DNA of 60,058 bases from Bacteriovorax sp. (GCA_014378525.1 JACMNL010000121.1:1-60058); one strand, 5' to 3'. Shown: positions 32,589-41,954, counted from the stretch's first letter. Notes: generated by a model not told the origin, from the letters alone. Translations and numbers: made by a program.

Positions 32589-33254
32589 ATGAAAAAAATC
32601 AGAAGAAATACTCAACTGTCATTACTGAATCCCAAAACTGCAGGTCGTCCAGCGATTCACGACCGGGGGATTCGCCATATAAGAAGGGACAGAATCACTA
32701 AACCAACTTCCATGCATCTAACCATTAAGGTTCGTGAGAATAAGGCAGATATCAAATCTAAACGAATTTTAAAAGCTCTTCATCATGCGATCATACGAGC
32801 GAGATTGAAAAAGCTAAGAGTGATCCATTATACGCTGGAGTATAATCATGTGCATTTGCTGGTTGAAGCTTCTGATCATAAAGTCATGCATCAAGGGATG
32901 CAGGCGCTTGGGATTTCTTTGTCGAAAGCTATTAACAAAATGAAACGAACGAAAGGAACTGTTTATAAACATCGTTATCATTTAAGAAAATTGAATTCAG
33001 TGAGAGAACTCAAAAATGTTCTTCATTATATTTTTAGTAATGGAGTTCATCATAAAAGAACAAGAACTGCGCTTGATCCGTTTAATTCGATGCCAGCAGA
33101 AGAAAGGCTGGATCATATTTATAAAACATCAGCAAAAAAGATTCAGGCGGATATCAACAAAAGTGATTTCTTAAAGCAACTTTCTATGAATTTGAGAGGC
33201 GTTTTAGATAAAGGTGAAGTCTATTTTAACGGACTCAGGTTTTTGAAGAGTTGA
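32589..33254 (+). CDS. IS200-like (RAYT-type) Y1 transposase, probably domesticated
   Basis: A 221-residue HUH-superfamily protein. The metal-binding His pair is H87-V-H89 (YNHVHLLVEA), and the candidate nucleophile is Tyr147 in LHYIFSNGV, matching the Y-I-x-x-N-P-V segment of REP-associated tyrosine transposases. A basic N-terminal extension of about 40 residues precedes the domain. There are no flanking IS200/605 ends or target duplications that I can see and no tnpB partner, so a chromosomal RAYT is likelier than an active element. GGAGA lies four bases before the ATG. The 3' end overlaps the GrpB gene by 20 bases. Confidence 0.82.
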   Translation: MKKIRRNTQLSLLNPKTAGRPAIHDRGIRHIRRDRITKPTSMHLTIKVRENKADIKSKRILKALHHAIIRARLKKLRVIHYTLEYNHVHLLVEASDHKVMHQGMQALGISLSKAINKMKRTKGTVYKHRYHLRKLNSVRELKNVLHYIFSNGVHHKRTRTALDPFNSMPAEERLDHIYKTSAKKIQADINKSDFLKQLSMNLRGVLDKGEVYFNGLRFLKS

Positions 33255-33789
33255 GAATTTTATTAATCAGATCTGCTTTTGCATCTGAATATTCACTTCG
33301 TGGAATTTTAGATTCTACCAATAGTAATTTTAGAGTTTCATACTCTAAACGTAGTTCTTCATTCTGATTTAAGATGTCTCTGAAATCCAGATGAGTCTGA
33401 AATTCTTTGGAACTATTTTCAAAAATGTGCAAATGAACGTAGGCTACTTCTTTATTTAAACTATAAAGTGTCAGGTAACGTCTTCCGGGAATTCCATATT
33501 CGCCTTTATATTCGTAACCGAGGTTTTTGAATATCTGCTCAAATTGATCGACAGAAGAAATCTTTTTTACTTCACCTAAAATATCCAGCACAGGTTTTGC
33601 GACTATACCTTTAACTGCAGTTGAACCGATATGGTGCAATTTTAATTCAGGCAGATATGCATCCATGACTTCATAAATGCGGGATGATTCGAAAGAGAAG
33701 GCAGTGGCCCAATTTTTACTGTGAGGACTCAATACAATTGATCCGCGTTTCAGGCCGATATCGCAAGAGTCGAAAAGATTAGTTGTCAT
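33235..33789 (-). CDS. GrpB-family (UPF0157) nucleotidyltransferase-fold protein
   Basis: A 184-residue protein with the GrpB signature HHIGSTAVKGIVAKPVLDILGEV (about 52-74), the nucleotidyltransferase G-S motif followed by a conserved K-P-x-x-D. YVHLHIFE and the FRDILNQNEELRLEYETLK segment also fit. The substrate of the family is unknown. The start overlaps the upstream flavoprotein gene by 11 bases. It is the last of three leftward genes beginning with coaD. Confidence 0.83.
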   Translation of the reverse strand: MTTNLFDSCDIGLKRGSIVLSPHSKNWATAFSFESSRIYEVMDAYLPELKLHHIGSTAVKGIVAKPVLDILGEVKKISSVDQFEQIFKNLGYEYKGEYGIPGRRYLTLYSLNKEVAYVHLHIFENSSKEFQTHLDFRDILNQNEELRLEYETLKLLLVESKIPRSEYSDAKADLINKILNSSKT

Positions 33790-34354
33790 CTAAACCGGCC
33801 CGGAAAGTTTTGTAGAGCATGCCTTCGATTCTTTTTTCGCTGGCATTTTTGATTGAGTCGAAACTCATCACAGAGACAGGACCGACACCGCAGAATTCGA
33901 GAACAGATTTTTTCATCATGTTCACTGCGGGGTGAAAGTATGTAAGGTAAAGCCACCAGGCAGGTGCATCGCTGGTGACTATCATGCGGGCACTTTTGCC
34001 AGAAAGAAGTTTGTCCCACTGATTGGAGTGCTCGCGGTATTTAAAAGCGAAGCCGGGCAGAAATGTGCGGTCGATGAAACCTTTCATGATTGCCGGGACA
34101 CTTCCCCACCACACTGGATAAATGATGACGAGATGATTGGCCCATTTGATGAGATTTTGGGATTCGACGAGATCTGCCTCAAGGTTCTGAATGACTTTGT
34201 AACCCTGGCGAAGATTGGGATTGAAACTTAATTCGGAAAGATTGAGGCGCTTAACTTCACCACCTTTTTCACGCGCGCCTTTTTCATAGCTGTCAGCAAA
34301 GGCGGCGCAGAGAGATTTTTTATCGGGATGGCCCAATATTATAAGCGTTCTCAT
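33779..34354 (-). CDS. NAD(P)H-dependent flavoprotein oxidoreductase (KefF/MdaB/NQO family)
   Basis: A 191-residue flavodoxin-fold protein. It has the N-terminal phosphate-binding ILGHPDKKSL, the IIYPVWWGSVPAIMKGFIDRTFLPGFAF segment typical of flavodoxin_2 quinone reductases, and the later YFHPAV loop. It probably binds FMN or FAD and reduces quinones. It overlaps coaD by four bases (ATGA) and the GrpB gene by 11. Confidence 0.84.
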   Translation of the reverse strand: MRTLIILGHPDKKSLCAAFADSYEKGAREKGGEVKRLNLSELSFNPNLRQGYKVIQNLEADLVESQNLIKWANHLVIIYPVWWGSVPAIMKGFIDRTFLPGFAFKYREHSNQWDKLLSGKSARMIVTSDAPAWWLYLTYFHPAVNMMKKSVLEFCGVGPVSVMSFDSIKNASEKRIEGMLYKTFRAGLDDN

Positions 34355-34857
34355 TTGATCGCTTTGTCTCCGTGGAGTTTGTGAAGAATTTTTTTAGCGA
34401 TTGAAGGCATGACGTATTGATCGATGCGTTCATTGAGTTGAGCGAGTTCTCTTATCAGGCTTGATGAGATAGTTGCAAAGTGGGGTTTGGAAAAAAAACA
34501 AATCGTTTCGATATCTTTGCTGATACCACGGTTACCGACTGATAATTCCAGTTCCATTTGATAGTCAGATGAATTTCTTAAACCACGCAGGAGAAACTGA
34601 GCGTTTTTCTCTTCGGCGAAACGCGCGATTGTTCCTTCGTGGGAAACGATCGTGACGTTTTTTAATTTATAATAATCGACGTAAGACTGCATCATTTCCA
34701 GTCGCTCTTCCAGTGTAAACATATACGCCTTTTTTGGGTTCGTTGCAGCAACCCAGTATAGGTGATCAAAATGAGTGGCGGCCCTCATCATGATGTCGGC
34801 ATGTCCCCATGTTGGTGGGTTTGCGCTGATCGGATAAACAATATTTTTCTCGCTCAT
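34351..34857 (-). CDS. coaD: Phosphopantetheine adenylyltransferase
   Basis: CoaD adenylates 4'-phosphopantetheine to dephospho-CoA. The 168-residue product has a nucleotidyltransferase T-x-G-H motif (PPTWGHADIMMRAA), NPKKAYMFTLEERL, FLLRGLRNSSDYQMELELSVGNR and TISSSLIRELA, all in CoaD order. The usual GTFDPIT start is altered to ISANPPTW, a mild divergence in the substrate loop. A minus-strand TATAAT (GTGTATAATGG) lies about 40 bases upstream. Confidence 0.9.
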   Translation of the reverse strand: MSEKNIVYPISANPPTWGHADIMMRAATHFDHLYWVAATNPKKAYMFTLEERLEMMQSYVDYYKLKNVTIVSHEGTIARFAEEKNAQFLLRGLRNSSDYQMELELSVGNRGISKDIETICFFSKPHFATISSSLIRELAQLNERIDQYVMPSIAKKILHKLHGDKAIK

Positions 34858-34968
34858 ATTCGTCTCTCAAACTTAGTGTTTTACCCATTATACACTTTAT
34901 AAAAAGTATTGGTAGTGTTAGAATTTTGACTTCCTAATAATCAGGTTCATCTACCAAGGATTTTCTAA

Positions 34969-37404
34969 ATGTCAGAGACAACTCCCTCGTCATCAACTTC
35001 CGTAGAATACGACTTCGCAAGAATCGAAGCGAAGTGGCAAAAGTATTGGGACCAGAACAAAACTTTCAAAACAGAAAACAAATCTAACAAGCCGAAGTAC
35101 TACGCTCTCGACATGTTTCCATTTCCATCTGGTGATGGTCTTCACGTTGGTCACCCAGAAGGATATACAGCGACGGACATCATGTCCCGCTACAAAAGAA
35201 TGCTTGGATTCAACGTTCTTCATCCAATGGGATGGGACTCGTTTGGTTTACCAGCAGAAAACTATGCGATGAAAACGGGAACACATCCGGACATCACAAC
35301 TAAAAAAAATATTGCAACTTTCACTCGTCAGTTGAAGGCCCTTGGTTTTTCTTATGACTGGGATAGAGAAATTGCGACGTCGAATGTGGATTACTATAAA
35401 TGGACTCAGTGGATATTCGTTCAGCTTTACAACAAAGGTTTAGCTTATGAAGACGAAATTAATGTTAACTGGTGTCCTGCTTTAAAAACAGTTTTAGCTA
35501 ACGAAGAAGTTGTCGACGGGAAATCTGAAGTCGGCGGACATCCGGTGATTCAAAAGAAAATGAGTCAGTGGATGTTACGTATTACTGAATACGCTGAGCG
35601 CCTGCTTGTTGATATCGATGATGTTGACTGGCCGGAATCAATTAAAGAAATGCAACGTAACTGGATTGGAAAATCTGAAGGTGCGACGATTAAGTTTAAT
35701 GTTGATAAACATAAAGAATCGATCGAAGTCTTTACGACAAGACCAGATACACTTTTTGGTGCGACTTACATGGTGATCTCGCCAGAACATCCACTTGTGA
35801 ATCACATTACGACTGTAGAGAATAAAGAAATTATCACTGCTTACCAAAAAGCATGTCTTGCAAAAAATGATTTAGAAAGAACCGAACTTAATAAAGATAA
35901 GTCCGGAGTGTCTACTGGATCGTATGCAGTGAATCCGGCAAATAATAAATTGATTCCAATCTGGATAGCTGATTATGTACTTATGACTTATGGAACAGGT
36001 GCGATCATGGCCGTTCCTGCTCATGATGAACGCGATCACGAGTTTGCTAAAAAATATAATATTGAGATCGTTCAGGTTCTTGAAGGTGGAGATGTACAAG
36101 AGGCCGCACATACTGGTGATGGTAAACATATCAACTCTGATTTTCTAAATGATACTGACAAAAAAGAAGGCATCACGAAAATGATCGCCTGGCTTGAAGA
36201 TAAAAAACTTGGAACGAAGAAAATTAATTACAAACTTCGCGACTGGATTTTTTCACGTCAACGTTACTGGGGTGAACCATTCCCTCTTTTAAAATATGAA
36301 GATGGAACCATCAGATGTCTTGATGCTGATGAACTTCCGGTAGCTCTTCCTGAGTTAGAAAAATTTGAACCATCAGGAAGTGGTGAATCACCTCTGGCAA
36401 ACGCAACTGACTGGCTTTGGATTACAGATCCCAAGACAGGAAAAAAAGCTAAACGTGAAACCAATACAATGCCTAACTGGGCCGGGTCTTGCTGGTATTA
36501 TTTAAGATTTTGCGATCCGAAAAATGATAAAGAGCCATGGAATTCAGAGATTGAAAAATACTGGATGCCGGTTGATTTATATATCGGTGGAGCTGAGCAC
36601 GCAGTACTTCACTTATTGTATGCACGTTTCTGGCACAAGGTTTTATTTGACCTTGGATTTGTTTCAACGAAAGAGCCGTTTAAAAAACTTGTGAACCAGG
36701 GATTAATTCTTGCCTCTGATGGTGAGAAGATGAGTAAGTCACGCGGTAACGTTGTGAACCCCGATTCAGTTGTAAAAGAATTCGGTGGTGACTCTCTAAG
36801 ACTTTATGAAATGTTCATGGGGCCGCTTGAAAAAGTAAAACCGTGGAATGAAAATGGTACAAAAGGTGTTTATAACTTTTTGAATCGTGCTTACAGATTT
36901 TTTGCTGATCCATCCAAGATCGTAAACGGAACTGAAAATGAAGAAACCATTAAGATGCTTCATAAGACGATTAAAAAAGTGACTGGTGACTATGATAACT
37001 TAAGATTCAACACTGCAATTTCTGCATTGATGATTTTTACAAATCATTGTTACAAAACTGGAACTGTTACAAATGAGACTGCGAGAATCTTCACACTTCT
37101 ACTTGCTCCAATGGCACCTCACGCTTGTGAAGAGATTTGGGAAAGCCTTGGTGGTAAAAAGACTTTAACGTATGAAGCATGGCCGAAGTTCGATGAAGCT
37201 CTTGCACTTGATGACACGATCACAGTTGCAGTTCAGGTTAACGGGAAACTGAGAGCGACTCTGGAAGTTGAGCCAACGATCACTCAGGAAGAAATTCTTG
37301 TGATGGCAAAAGCTGATGAGAACGTAGCGAAGAATCTTGTAGGAACAATCGTTAAAGAAATTTATGTTCCGGGAAAAATTGTAAACTTTGTAGTAAAAGC
37401 ATAA
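34969..37404 (+). CDS. leuS: Leucyl-tRNA synthetase
   Basis: An 811-residue class Ia synthetase. HVGH (59-62, the HIGH motif) sits in [17 protein letters not shown]. The CP1 editing domain with [14 protein letters not shown] and [16 protein letters not shown] follows, then the [11 protein letters not shown] segment and KMSKS (about 587-591). The tRNA-binding helical domain is complete. An acidic, Ser-rich N-terminal extension of about ten residues is present. AAGGA lies eight bases before the ATG. It forms an operon with metG, nine bases downstream. Confidence 0.96.
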   Translation: MSETTPSSSTSVEYDFARIEAKWQKYWDQNKTFKTENKSNKPKYYALDMFPFPSGDGLHVGHPEGYTATDIMSRYKRMLGFNVLHPMGWDSFGLPAENYAMKTGTHPDITTKKNIATFTRQLKALGFSYDWDREIATSNVDYYKWTQWIFVQLYNKGLAYEDEINVNWCPALKTVLANEEVVDGKSEVGGHPVIQKKMSQWMLRITEYAERLLVDIDDVDWPESIKEMQRNWIGKSEGATIKFNVDKHKESIEVFTTRPDTLFGATYMVISPEHPLVNHITTVENKEIITAYQKACLAKNDLERTELNKDKSGVSTGSYAVNPANNKLIPIWIADYVLMTYGTGAIMAVPAHDERDHEFAKKYNIEIVQVLEGGDVQEAAHTGDGKHINSDFLNDTDKKEGITKMIAWLEDKKLGTKKINYKLRDWIFSRQRYWGEPFPLLKYEDGTIRCLDADELPVALPELEKFEPSGSGESPLANATDWLWITDPKTGKKAKRETNTMPNWAGSCWYYLRFCDPKNDKEPWNSEIEKYWMPVDLYIGGAEHAVLHLLYARFWHKVLFDLGFVSTKEPFKKLVNQGLILASDGEKMSKSRGNVVNPDSVVKEFGGDSLRLYEMFMGPLEKVKPWNENGTKGVYNFLNRAYRFFADPSKIVNGTENEETIKMLHKTIKKVTGDYDNLRFNTAISALMIFTNHCYKTGTVTNETARIFTLLLAPMAPHACEEIWESLGGKKTLTYEAWPKFDEALALDDTITVAVQVNGKLRATLEVEPTITQEEILVMAKADENVAKNLVGTIVKEIYVPGKIVNFVVKA

Positions 37405-37413
37405 GGAAAATAT

Positions 37414-38967
37414 ATGTCTGAAAAATTTTATATCACGACCGCAATCGACTATCCGAACGGAAAGCCGCACATGGGTCACGCGCTGGAAAAAATCGTCAGT
37501 GATGCATATGCCAGATGGCACAAGTTTTTAGGTTATGAAACATACTTCCTGACTGGTACAGATGAAAACGGCCAGAAGCTGATTGAGTCTGCGAAAGCAA
37601 ATGGAATGGAAACTCAGGCCTACGTTGATGAGAACTCAAAAATATTTAAAAAGCTTTGCGCTGATTTAAAAATTTCAAACAATGACTTCATCAGAACGAC
37701 GGAAAAACGTCACCATGATGTATGTATCAATCTTTGGAATCAATTAGAAAAAAAGGGCGACGTTTATTTTGGAGTTTACTCCGGACAGTACTGTTTATCA
37801 TGTGAATCATTTTATACTGAAACTCAGGCACCGGATAATATCTGCCCTGCGCACGGCATTCCGTTAACACTTAAAGAGGAAGAAGGTTATTTCTTCAAGA
37901 TGAGTGCTTATCAGGACTGGATCATTTCCTATATCAAGACTCACCCGACGTTTATCGTGCCGACATCTTCATACAATGAAATGTTATCGCGACTTGAAGG
38001 TGATAAACTTAGAGATCTTCCGATCTCACGACCGAATGAAAATTGGGGAATTCCTGTTCCAGGAAATCCTAAATTTGTAATGTACACATGGTTTGATGCT
38101 TTAATAAATTATTATGCTGCCGTGGCCGGAACTCCCAACGAAAAATTCTGGCCAGCTTCTATGCATGTAATCGGTAAAGACATTACCTGGTTTCACACTG
38201 TCATCTGGCCGATCATGCTTCATGCTGCCGGAATTGAAATTCCGAAACAGGTTTATGTTCACGGAATGATTTTAGCTGAAGACGGTAAAAAAATGTCGAA
38301 GTCATTGAACAATGTGATCGACCCGAATGAGATGCTGGAAAAATACCCTCTGGATAGTTTCCGTTATTATTTACTAAGAGCAATCCCAGCGCAAAACGAC
38401 GGGCGTTTTTCTGAAAAAGAATTAATTGAAAAACATAATGCTGAATTAGGAAATAGTTTTGGTAACCTGATCATGAGAGTTATTAAACTTTATCTGAAAG
38501 ATAATGAGCCTACACTTTCCGGCGAAGGAATCACTCAGGAAGTTAACTTTGATGAGAACTTTGCAAAGATGAAAGTCTTCATGGAAAAACGCGAGCACAA
38601 CAGAGCTTTAGAGGCATTGTGGGAAGGCGTGAACAGCATGAATCAATACGTAAACACGAAAGAGCCATGGAAGCTTAAAGAGGACAAAGCAGCTCTTAAA
38701 CAAGTAGTTTATAACTGCCTTTATTCTATTCATGCAATCTCAACTCTCCTTACTGCTTTCCTTCCGGATACTGCAGAAAAAGCTCTGCAGCCGTTGGGTG
38801 TGAAGCTTGGAAAATTTGAGGATATTAAATTTGGAAAGATTACTTATGAACTGACTGAGCCTATGCCGTTATTTCCTAAGATTGATCCGCCAGCTGCTCC
38901 CGCACCTGCGCCTAAACCGCCGAAGCAGCCAAAAGCTCCGAAGCCACCTAAGCCTGAAAACGTTTAA
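37414..38967 (+). CDS. metG: Methionyl-tRNA synthetase
   Basis: A 517-residue enzyme with HMGH (19-22), a zinc knuckle CLSC-x13-C-x2-H at about 127-147 (the fourth ligand is His), KMSKS at about 293-297 and the alpha-helical anticodon domain. It lacks the C-terminal Trbp111/EMAPII dimerisation domain. In its place is a tail of about 25 residues of Pro, Ala and Lys (PAPAPKPPKQPKAPKPP), probably disordered. AAGGAAAA precedes the ATG, directly after leuS. Confidence 0.94.
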   Translation: MSEKFYITTAIDYPNGKPHMGHALEKIVSDAYARWHKFLGYETYFLTGTDENGQKLIESAKANGMETQAYVDENSKIFKKLCADLKISNNDFIRTTEKRHHDVCINLWNQLEKKGDVYFGVYSGQYCLSCESFYTETQAPDNICPAHGIPLTLKEEEGYFFKMSAYQDWIISYIKTHPTFIVPTSSYNEMLSRLEGDKLRDLPISRPNENWGIPVPGNPKFVMYTWFDALINYYAAVAGTPNEKFWPASMHVIGKDITWFHTVIWPIMLHAAGIEIPKQVYVHGMILAEDGKKMSKSLNNVIDPNEMLEKYPLDSFRYYLLRAIPAQNDGRFSEKELIEKHNAELGNSFGNLIMRVIKLYLKDNEPTLSGEGITQEVNFDENFAKMKVFMEKREHNRALEALWEGVNSMNQYVNTKEPWKLKEDKAALKQVVYNCLYSIHAISTLLTAFLPDTAEKALQPLGVKLGKFEDIKFGKITYELTEPMPLFPKIDPPAAPAPAPKPPKQPKAPKPPKPENV

Positions 38968-38982
38968 TAATTTAATTTAGTC

Positions 38983-39024
38983 ACTGTGACGGTATCAACT
39001 TCGTAAGAGTAACACCGTCACAGT
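38983..39024 (+). repeat. Eleven-pair perfect inverted repeat after metG
   Basis: ACTGTGACGGT (38983-38993) and ACCGTCACAGT (39014-39024) flank a 20-base loop. Only TTTA follows, so it is a poor intrinsic terminator but may protect the leuS-metG mRNA 3' end or bind a protein dimer. Confidence 0.55.
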
Positions 39025-39169
39025 TTATAATCAGAAGATGTATTAAAATTGGATTGCCTCTAAAAGGACACACTTTTCAGGAAAAAAAATGCGGTTTTTG
39101 GTTAGTTTGACAGCTTTTAAGCAGATGTCCTTAGCCTACTTAACGCTTTAATAAGACTCCATGTTGGCC

Positions 39170-39197
39170 TAAACTTTTGGAATCGAAGGGCCGATAA
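39170..39197 (+). promoter_or_regulatory. Sigma-28 (FliA)-like promoter
   Basis: TAAACTTT (39170-39177), 12 bases, and a perfect GCCGATAA (39190-39197). The flagellar sigma-28 consensus is TAAAGTTT-N11-GCCGATAA; seven of eight and eight of eight bases match, with one extra spacer base. The leader to the ATG at 39253 would be about 45 bases. Confidence 0.6.
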
Positions 39198-39252
39198 AAA
39201 CAGTTCGGGTTTAAAATAGATTATCTCTAACAAGTAGCTCAGTGGTGAACAA

Positions 39253-39507
39253 ATGGACGAAGAACAATTAGCTCTGGTCGAGGAAGGATTGAATCTACTG
39301 ATACAAAAATATAAGAAGAATCAAAACAAAGGCGATCTGCAACGCATGCAAGCTGTTATGGATGCCAAAATCGCCATTAGAAAAGTTATGCTCTCTGTTG
39401 CTATCAAGGGTGACATCAAAGATATCACGCCTGTATTAGAAGGTGGTAAAGGTGCGGGGTGGGAAGTCACGGACTTTGAAAATAAAGTGATGCGATATCA
39501 TGCTTAG
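39253..39507 (+). CDS. Small protein of unknown function under a sigma-28-like promoter
   Basis: An 84-residue soluble protein. The first two thirds are helical and charged (EEQLALVEEGLNLLIQKYKKNQNKGDLQRMQ), and the C-terminal third is Gly-rich (EGGKGAGWEV). No family is recognised. GGTGA lies before the ATG. The upstream 285-base intergenic region holds the inverted repeat at 38983-39024 and the sigma-28-like promoter, so expression with motility genes is likely. It is followed by yqeY after 37 bases. Confidence 0.55.
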   Translation: MDEEQLALVEEGLNLLIQKYKKNQNKGDLQRMQAVMDAKIAIRKVMLSVAIKGDIKDITPVLEGGKGAGWEVTDFENKVMRYHA

Positions 39508-39520
39508 TTCATTATACTAA

Positions 39521-39538
39521 CCTCCAATGGCCAGGAGG
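39521..39538 (+). promoter_or_regulatory. Hairpin covering the yqeY Shine-Dalgarno
   Basis: CCTCC (39521-39525) pairs with GGAGG (39534-39538) across an eight-base loop. The right arm is the core of the AGGAGG ribosome site of the ATG at 39545. A TATACT at 39513-39518 could start a shorter RNA that lacks most of the left arm and so would be open. Confidence 0.42.
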
Positions 39539-39544
39539 CAATTT

Positions 39545-39955
39545 ATGATGGAACAAATTACAGAAGAAATTAAGAAAGCAATGTTCGCAAAAGACAAAGA
39601 TCGTCTCGATGCTCTTCGCTATTTTAAAAGTATGTTGATTGAAAACAAAACATCAAAAACACCAATCGCTGAAATGGATGTTTTAATCAAGCACGTAAAA
39701 AAATTAAAAGATTCGCTGGAAAACTTTCCACCGGAAAATGAAATCAGGAAAAAAACTGAGAGAGAAATTATTACTCTTTCTGAGTTCATGCCGAAACAAA
39801 TTGATGAAGAAACAGTGAAAGGATTTATTAAAGAAATTCTTGCTGCTAATCCTGGTCACAATGCCGGCCTAGTAATGAAAGATTTGAGCCCGAAAATTAA
39901 AGGTCAGTTTGATAGCAAAGTTGCTAATGAACTTGTTAAGGCCGCTCTCTCGTAA
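39545..39955 (+). CDS. GatB/YqeY domain protein
   Basis: A 136-residue, all-helical YqeY-family protein, related to the tail domain of the GatB amidotransferase subunit. It shows the expected order: an N-terminal helix (ITEEIKKAMFAKDKDRLDALRYFKSMLIE), a middle ITLSEFMPKQIDEE and a terminal LVMKDLSPKIKGQFDSKVANELVKAAL. Its tRNA-related role is uncertain. I chose ATG 39545 because AGGAGG lies just upstream; the ORF extends 18 bases further to an ATG that overlaps that site. A strong terminator follows. Confidence 0.85.
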   Translation: MMEQITEEIKKAMFAKDKDRLDALRYFKSMLIENKTSKTPIAEMDVLIKHVKKLKDSLENFPPENEIRKKTEREIITLSEFMPKQIDEETVKGFIKEILAANPGHNAGLVMKDLSPKIKGQFDSKVANELVKAALS

Positions 39956-39980
39956 ACAATTATTTAAAAACTTAAGCAAA

Positions 39981-40008
39981 AAAAAGCAGCCCTTGAGCTG
40001 CTTTTTTT
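39981..40008. terminator. Bidirectional intrinsic terminator
   Basis: AGCAGC (39985-39990), a short loop, GCTGCT (39997-40002), flanked by an A-run before and seven T after. It serves yqeY and the leftward DNase I-like gene, which stops at 40010. Confidence 0.88.
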
Positions 40009-40009
40009 A

Positions 40010-41731
40010 TTAGAATTTACATGTAAGAACTACCGGGAAGTGGTCTGATAAAACCTCTTGCATAAAACGATAGTAAAAAGGATTCGTCAGCTGTCTTAAA
40101 AACACTCTGCGATTCATGCCTTCCAGTCTCTCAGTCACCTGAAAATCATCCGCCACTACTTCAGAATTTTTAACAGTGTTCATCGCCTTCAGATTTTTTC
40201 CAAACACCGCTACGAATCTGTCCATTTTACTCTGACCAGCTGGAGTCAGTTCATAATCAAGTTTAATCGGTGCCGGGTCATCAGTCGGAGGAATATCACC
40301 ATCTAATACCGGAACGTCTTCCCCATTCACAACTGGTCGCTGAGTCAGAAGACCAAGTAGTCTTTCATTATCAACTTCTGGCCGGAAGTACTTTTTAGTT
40401 AGTCCTACAGTCTCTTTTCTGATGACGTAGCGGGCTTCAATATCTTTATAAATGTTTTCTTTGTAATAATTGTAAACTTCACCGCTGTTACAACCTTTGA
40501 ACTCACTCTTGTCTAAAATGAAGTGATCGTAATCGTTCGCTTCCCCATTCGTTTCTTTTCCACCTGACATATAACGAGTTGGAGAAAGTGTCGTCGGGTC
40601 TTTAATTAAAAGCTCTGCCCCTGGAAAAGATTTTAAAACTTCAGTCCAGTAAGGATTGTTAGAGACTAAATTTGTATCGGCTTGATAAATAATTTTAGCG
40701 TCGTTGTATTTTTTCTTAAAACGATTCATGAATTCAAGAGTTGTTTTTACTTCAGCATAGCGGGCGAAGTTTGCGGAGTTGATTCCAGGGCCAAGTTTTT
40801 TAATATCATCAGTACCGAAAACATCCTGCAATAAATTTTTCTCTGCAGCTTCGTCACCAGAGTAAGTGTAAACAACATGAGAAGTTACTAATGTAAAAGT
40901 TGTATTGTTAGCTTTGAAGGTTGCCATGAAAGGGCGTCTAGAAAAGTACTGAAGCAGGTCTTTACCCATGAAATCTTTTGTAAGTGTGATGATGCAAGCA
41001 ACCGGCGGTCCTGCATCTTCTCCGGCATATTCTTTACAATGTGGATTCGTAGCAGGTGTTACAGAATTTGCTCTGTAGAAAAATCCTGCAAGCTCTTCAA
41101 CAGATCCTTCGATCGCTGAATCCCCTCTTGGTGAAAGAATAAGTGACCAGCTCGGGTCCAGTTTTTTTAGTTCTAATAAGGCTCTCATGTAACCAGGAGC
41201 ACGGTAAAGATCATAAGCTGCTCTTGTATCAGTGATCAGCTTATTTATCTTATTATCCATTTCCTGAATCTTTGCAGCGTCTTTTAATTTTGCTTTGGCC
41301 GCGCGAAGTTTTTCAACCATCGCTGGTGAAGTTCTAATTAAATCCAGAACTGCTTTGTTGTTAGCTTCATCGTGACCAACAGTTGCAAGCAACTCAAGTC
41401 CTGAAACAACATCATATTGATTCATAATTTTTGCAACAAGACCGTAATCTTTAAAAAGTGCTTTTGAAGTTCCCGGGTGCAGAAGATTATAGTTGGCAAT
41501 TTTTAGAGCGCCGGTAGCTCGTAGTTGTTTTGAAGTCGGGCCGTAATGATTGTAGTTTGAATAACAATTAAGTTTGAAAGTATCTTTCACCAGAAGAGTG
41601 TTGATCACTTCACAACGTTCACGATACTGCGTAATTTTAGTCGCGTCGTCTTCTGAACCTTTAAGGTTCGATTCGTCAGCTCGTAACGAGAACGAAAAAA
41701 TAAGACTCGCTAACAGTAAAAATTCCTTCAC
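40010..41731 (-). CDS. Exported endonuclease/exonuclease/phosphatase-fold (DNase I-like) protein
   Basis: A 573-residue protein with a short signal peptide (MKEFLLLASLIFSFSLRA). The catalytic elements of the EEP superfamily occur in order: ANYNLLHP, VSGLELL (Glu), RGDSA and FFYRANSV, LVTSHVVY, YQADTN (Asp/Asn pair), YDHFIL and the terminal SDHFPVVLTC. It is therefore probably a secreted nuclease or phosphodiesterase, with an unusual insertion of about 130 residues near the C-terminal third. A GTG start is preceded by TGAGG. For a predator, degradation of prey nucleic acid is conceivable, but this is inference. Confidence 0.72.
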   Translation of the reverse strand: MKEFLLLASLIFSFSLRADESNLKGSEDDATKITQYRERCEVINTLLVKDTFKLNCYSNYNHYGPTSKQLRATGALKIANYNLLHPGTSKALFKDYGLVAKIMNQYDVVSGLELLATVGHDEANNKAVLDLIRTSPAMVEKLRAAKAKLKDAAKIQEMDNKINKLITDTRAAYDLYRAPGYMRALLELKKLDPSWSLILSPRGDSAIEGSVEELAGFFYRANSVTPATNPHCKEYAGEDAGPPVACIITLTKDFMGKDLLQYFSRRPFMATFKANNTTFTLVTSHVVYTYSGDEAAEKNLLQDVFGTDDIKKLGPGINSANFARYAEVKTTLEFMNRFKKKYNDAKIIYQADTNLVSNNPYWTEVLKSFPGAELLIKDPTTLSPTRYMSGGKETNGEANDYDHFILDKSEFKGCNSGEVYNYYKENIYKDIEARYVIRKETVGLTKKYFRPEVDNERLLGLLTQRPVVNGEDVPVLDGDIPPTDDPAPIKLDYELTPAGQSKMDRFVAVFGKNLKAMNTVKNSEVVADDFQVTERLEGMNRRVFLRQLTNPFYYRFMQEVLSDHFPVVLTCKF

Positions 41732-41888
41732 AGGTTTACCTCAACTATAATGATCAACTAATAAGTAGCATAAGTTTATCCACTATTTCTACATATCTTC
41801 AACTTTTGCCTAAAGCTGATTTTTAGTTAAGTTACTGATACCCTGTTCCTAATACAAAAAAAATACTGGTATATAAAAATGACACACC

Positions 41889-41916
41889 TAAAGGTTTTAG
41901 AGGTTTCGACCGAAAT
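41889..41916 (+). promoter_or_regulatory. Weak sigma-28-like promoter
   Basis: TAAAGGTT (41889-41896, seven of eight consensus bases), 12 bases, ACCGAAAT (41909-41916, five of eight). The spacing equals that of the promoter at 39170. It lies 38 bases before the ATG at 41955. Confidence 0.35.
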
Positions 41917-41954
41917 AATACCTAAGTTGCCACAAGAAAAGCGAGGACGCATCT

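Noticed and set aside
32589..33254. An active IS200/IS605 element.
   Set aside because: No conserved subterminal hairpins, no tnpB and no second copy in the window; a single RAYT-type gene is the simpler reading.
37165..37521. A 118-codon minus-strand frame across the leuS-metG junction.
   Set aside because: It covers the ends of two conserved synthetase genes in antisense and is Cys/Phe-rich like a shadow frame.
39229..39250. A stretch resembling the D-loop of tRNA (TAGCTCAGTGGTGA).
   Set aside because: No acceptor stem, anticodon stem or T-loop fits around it, and the segment is the leader of the small gene at 39253.
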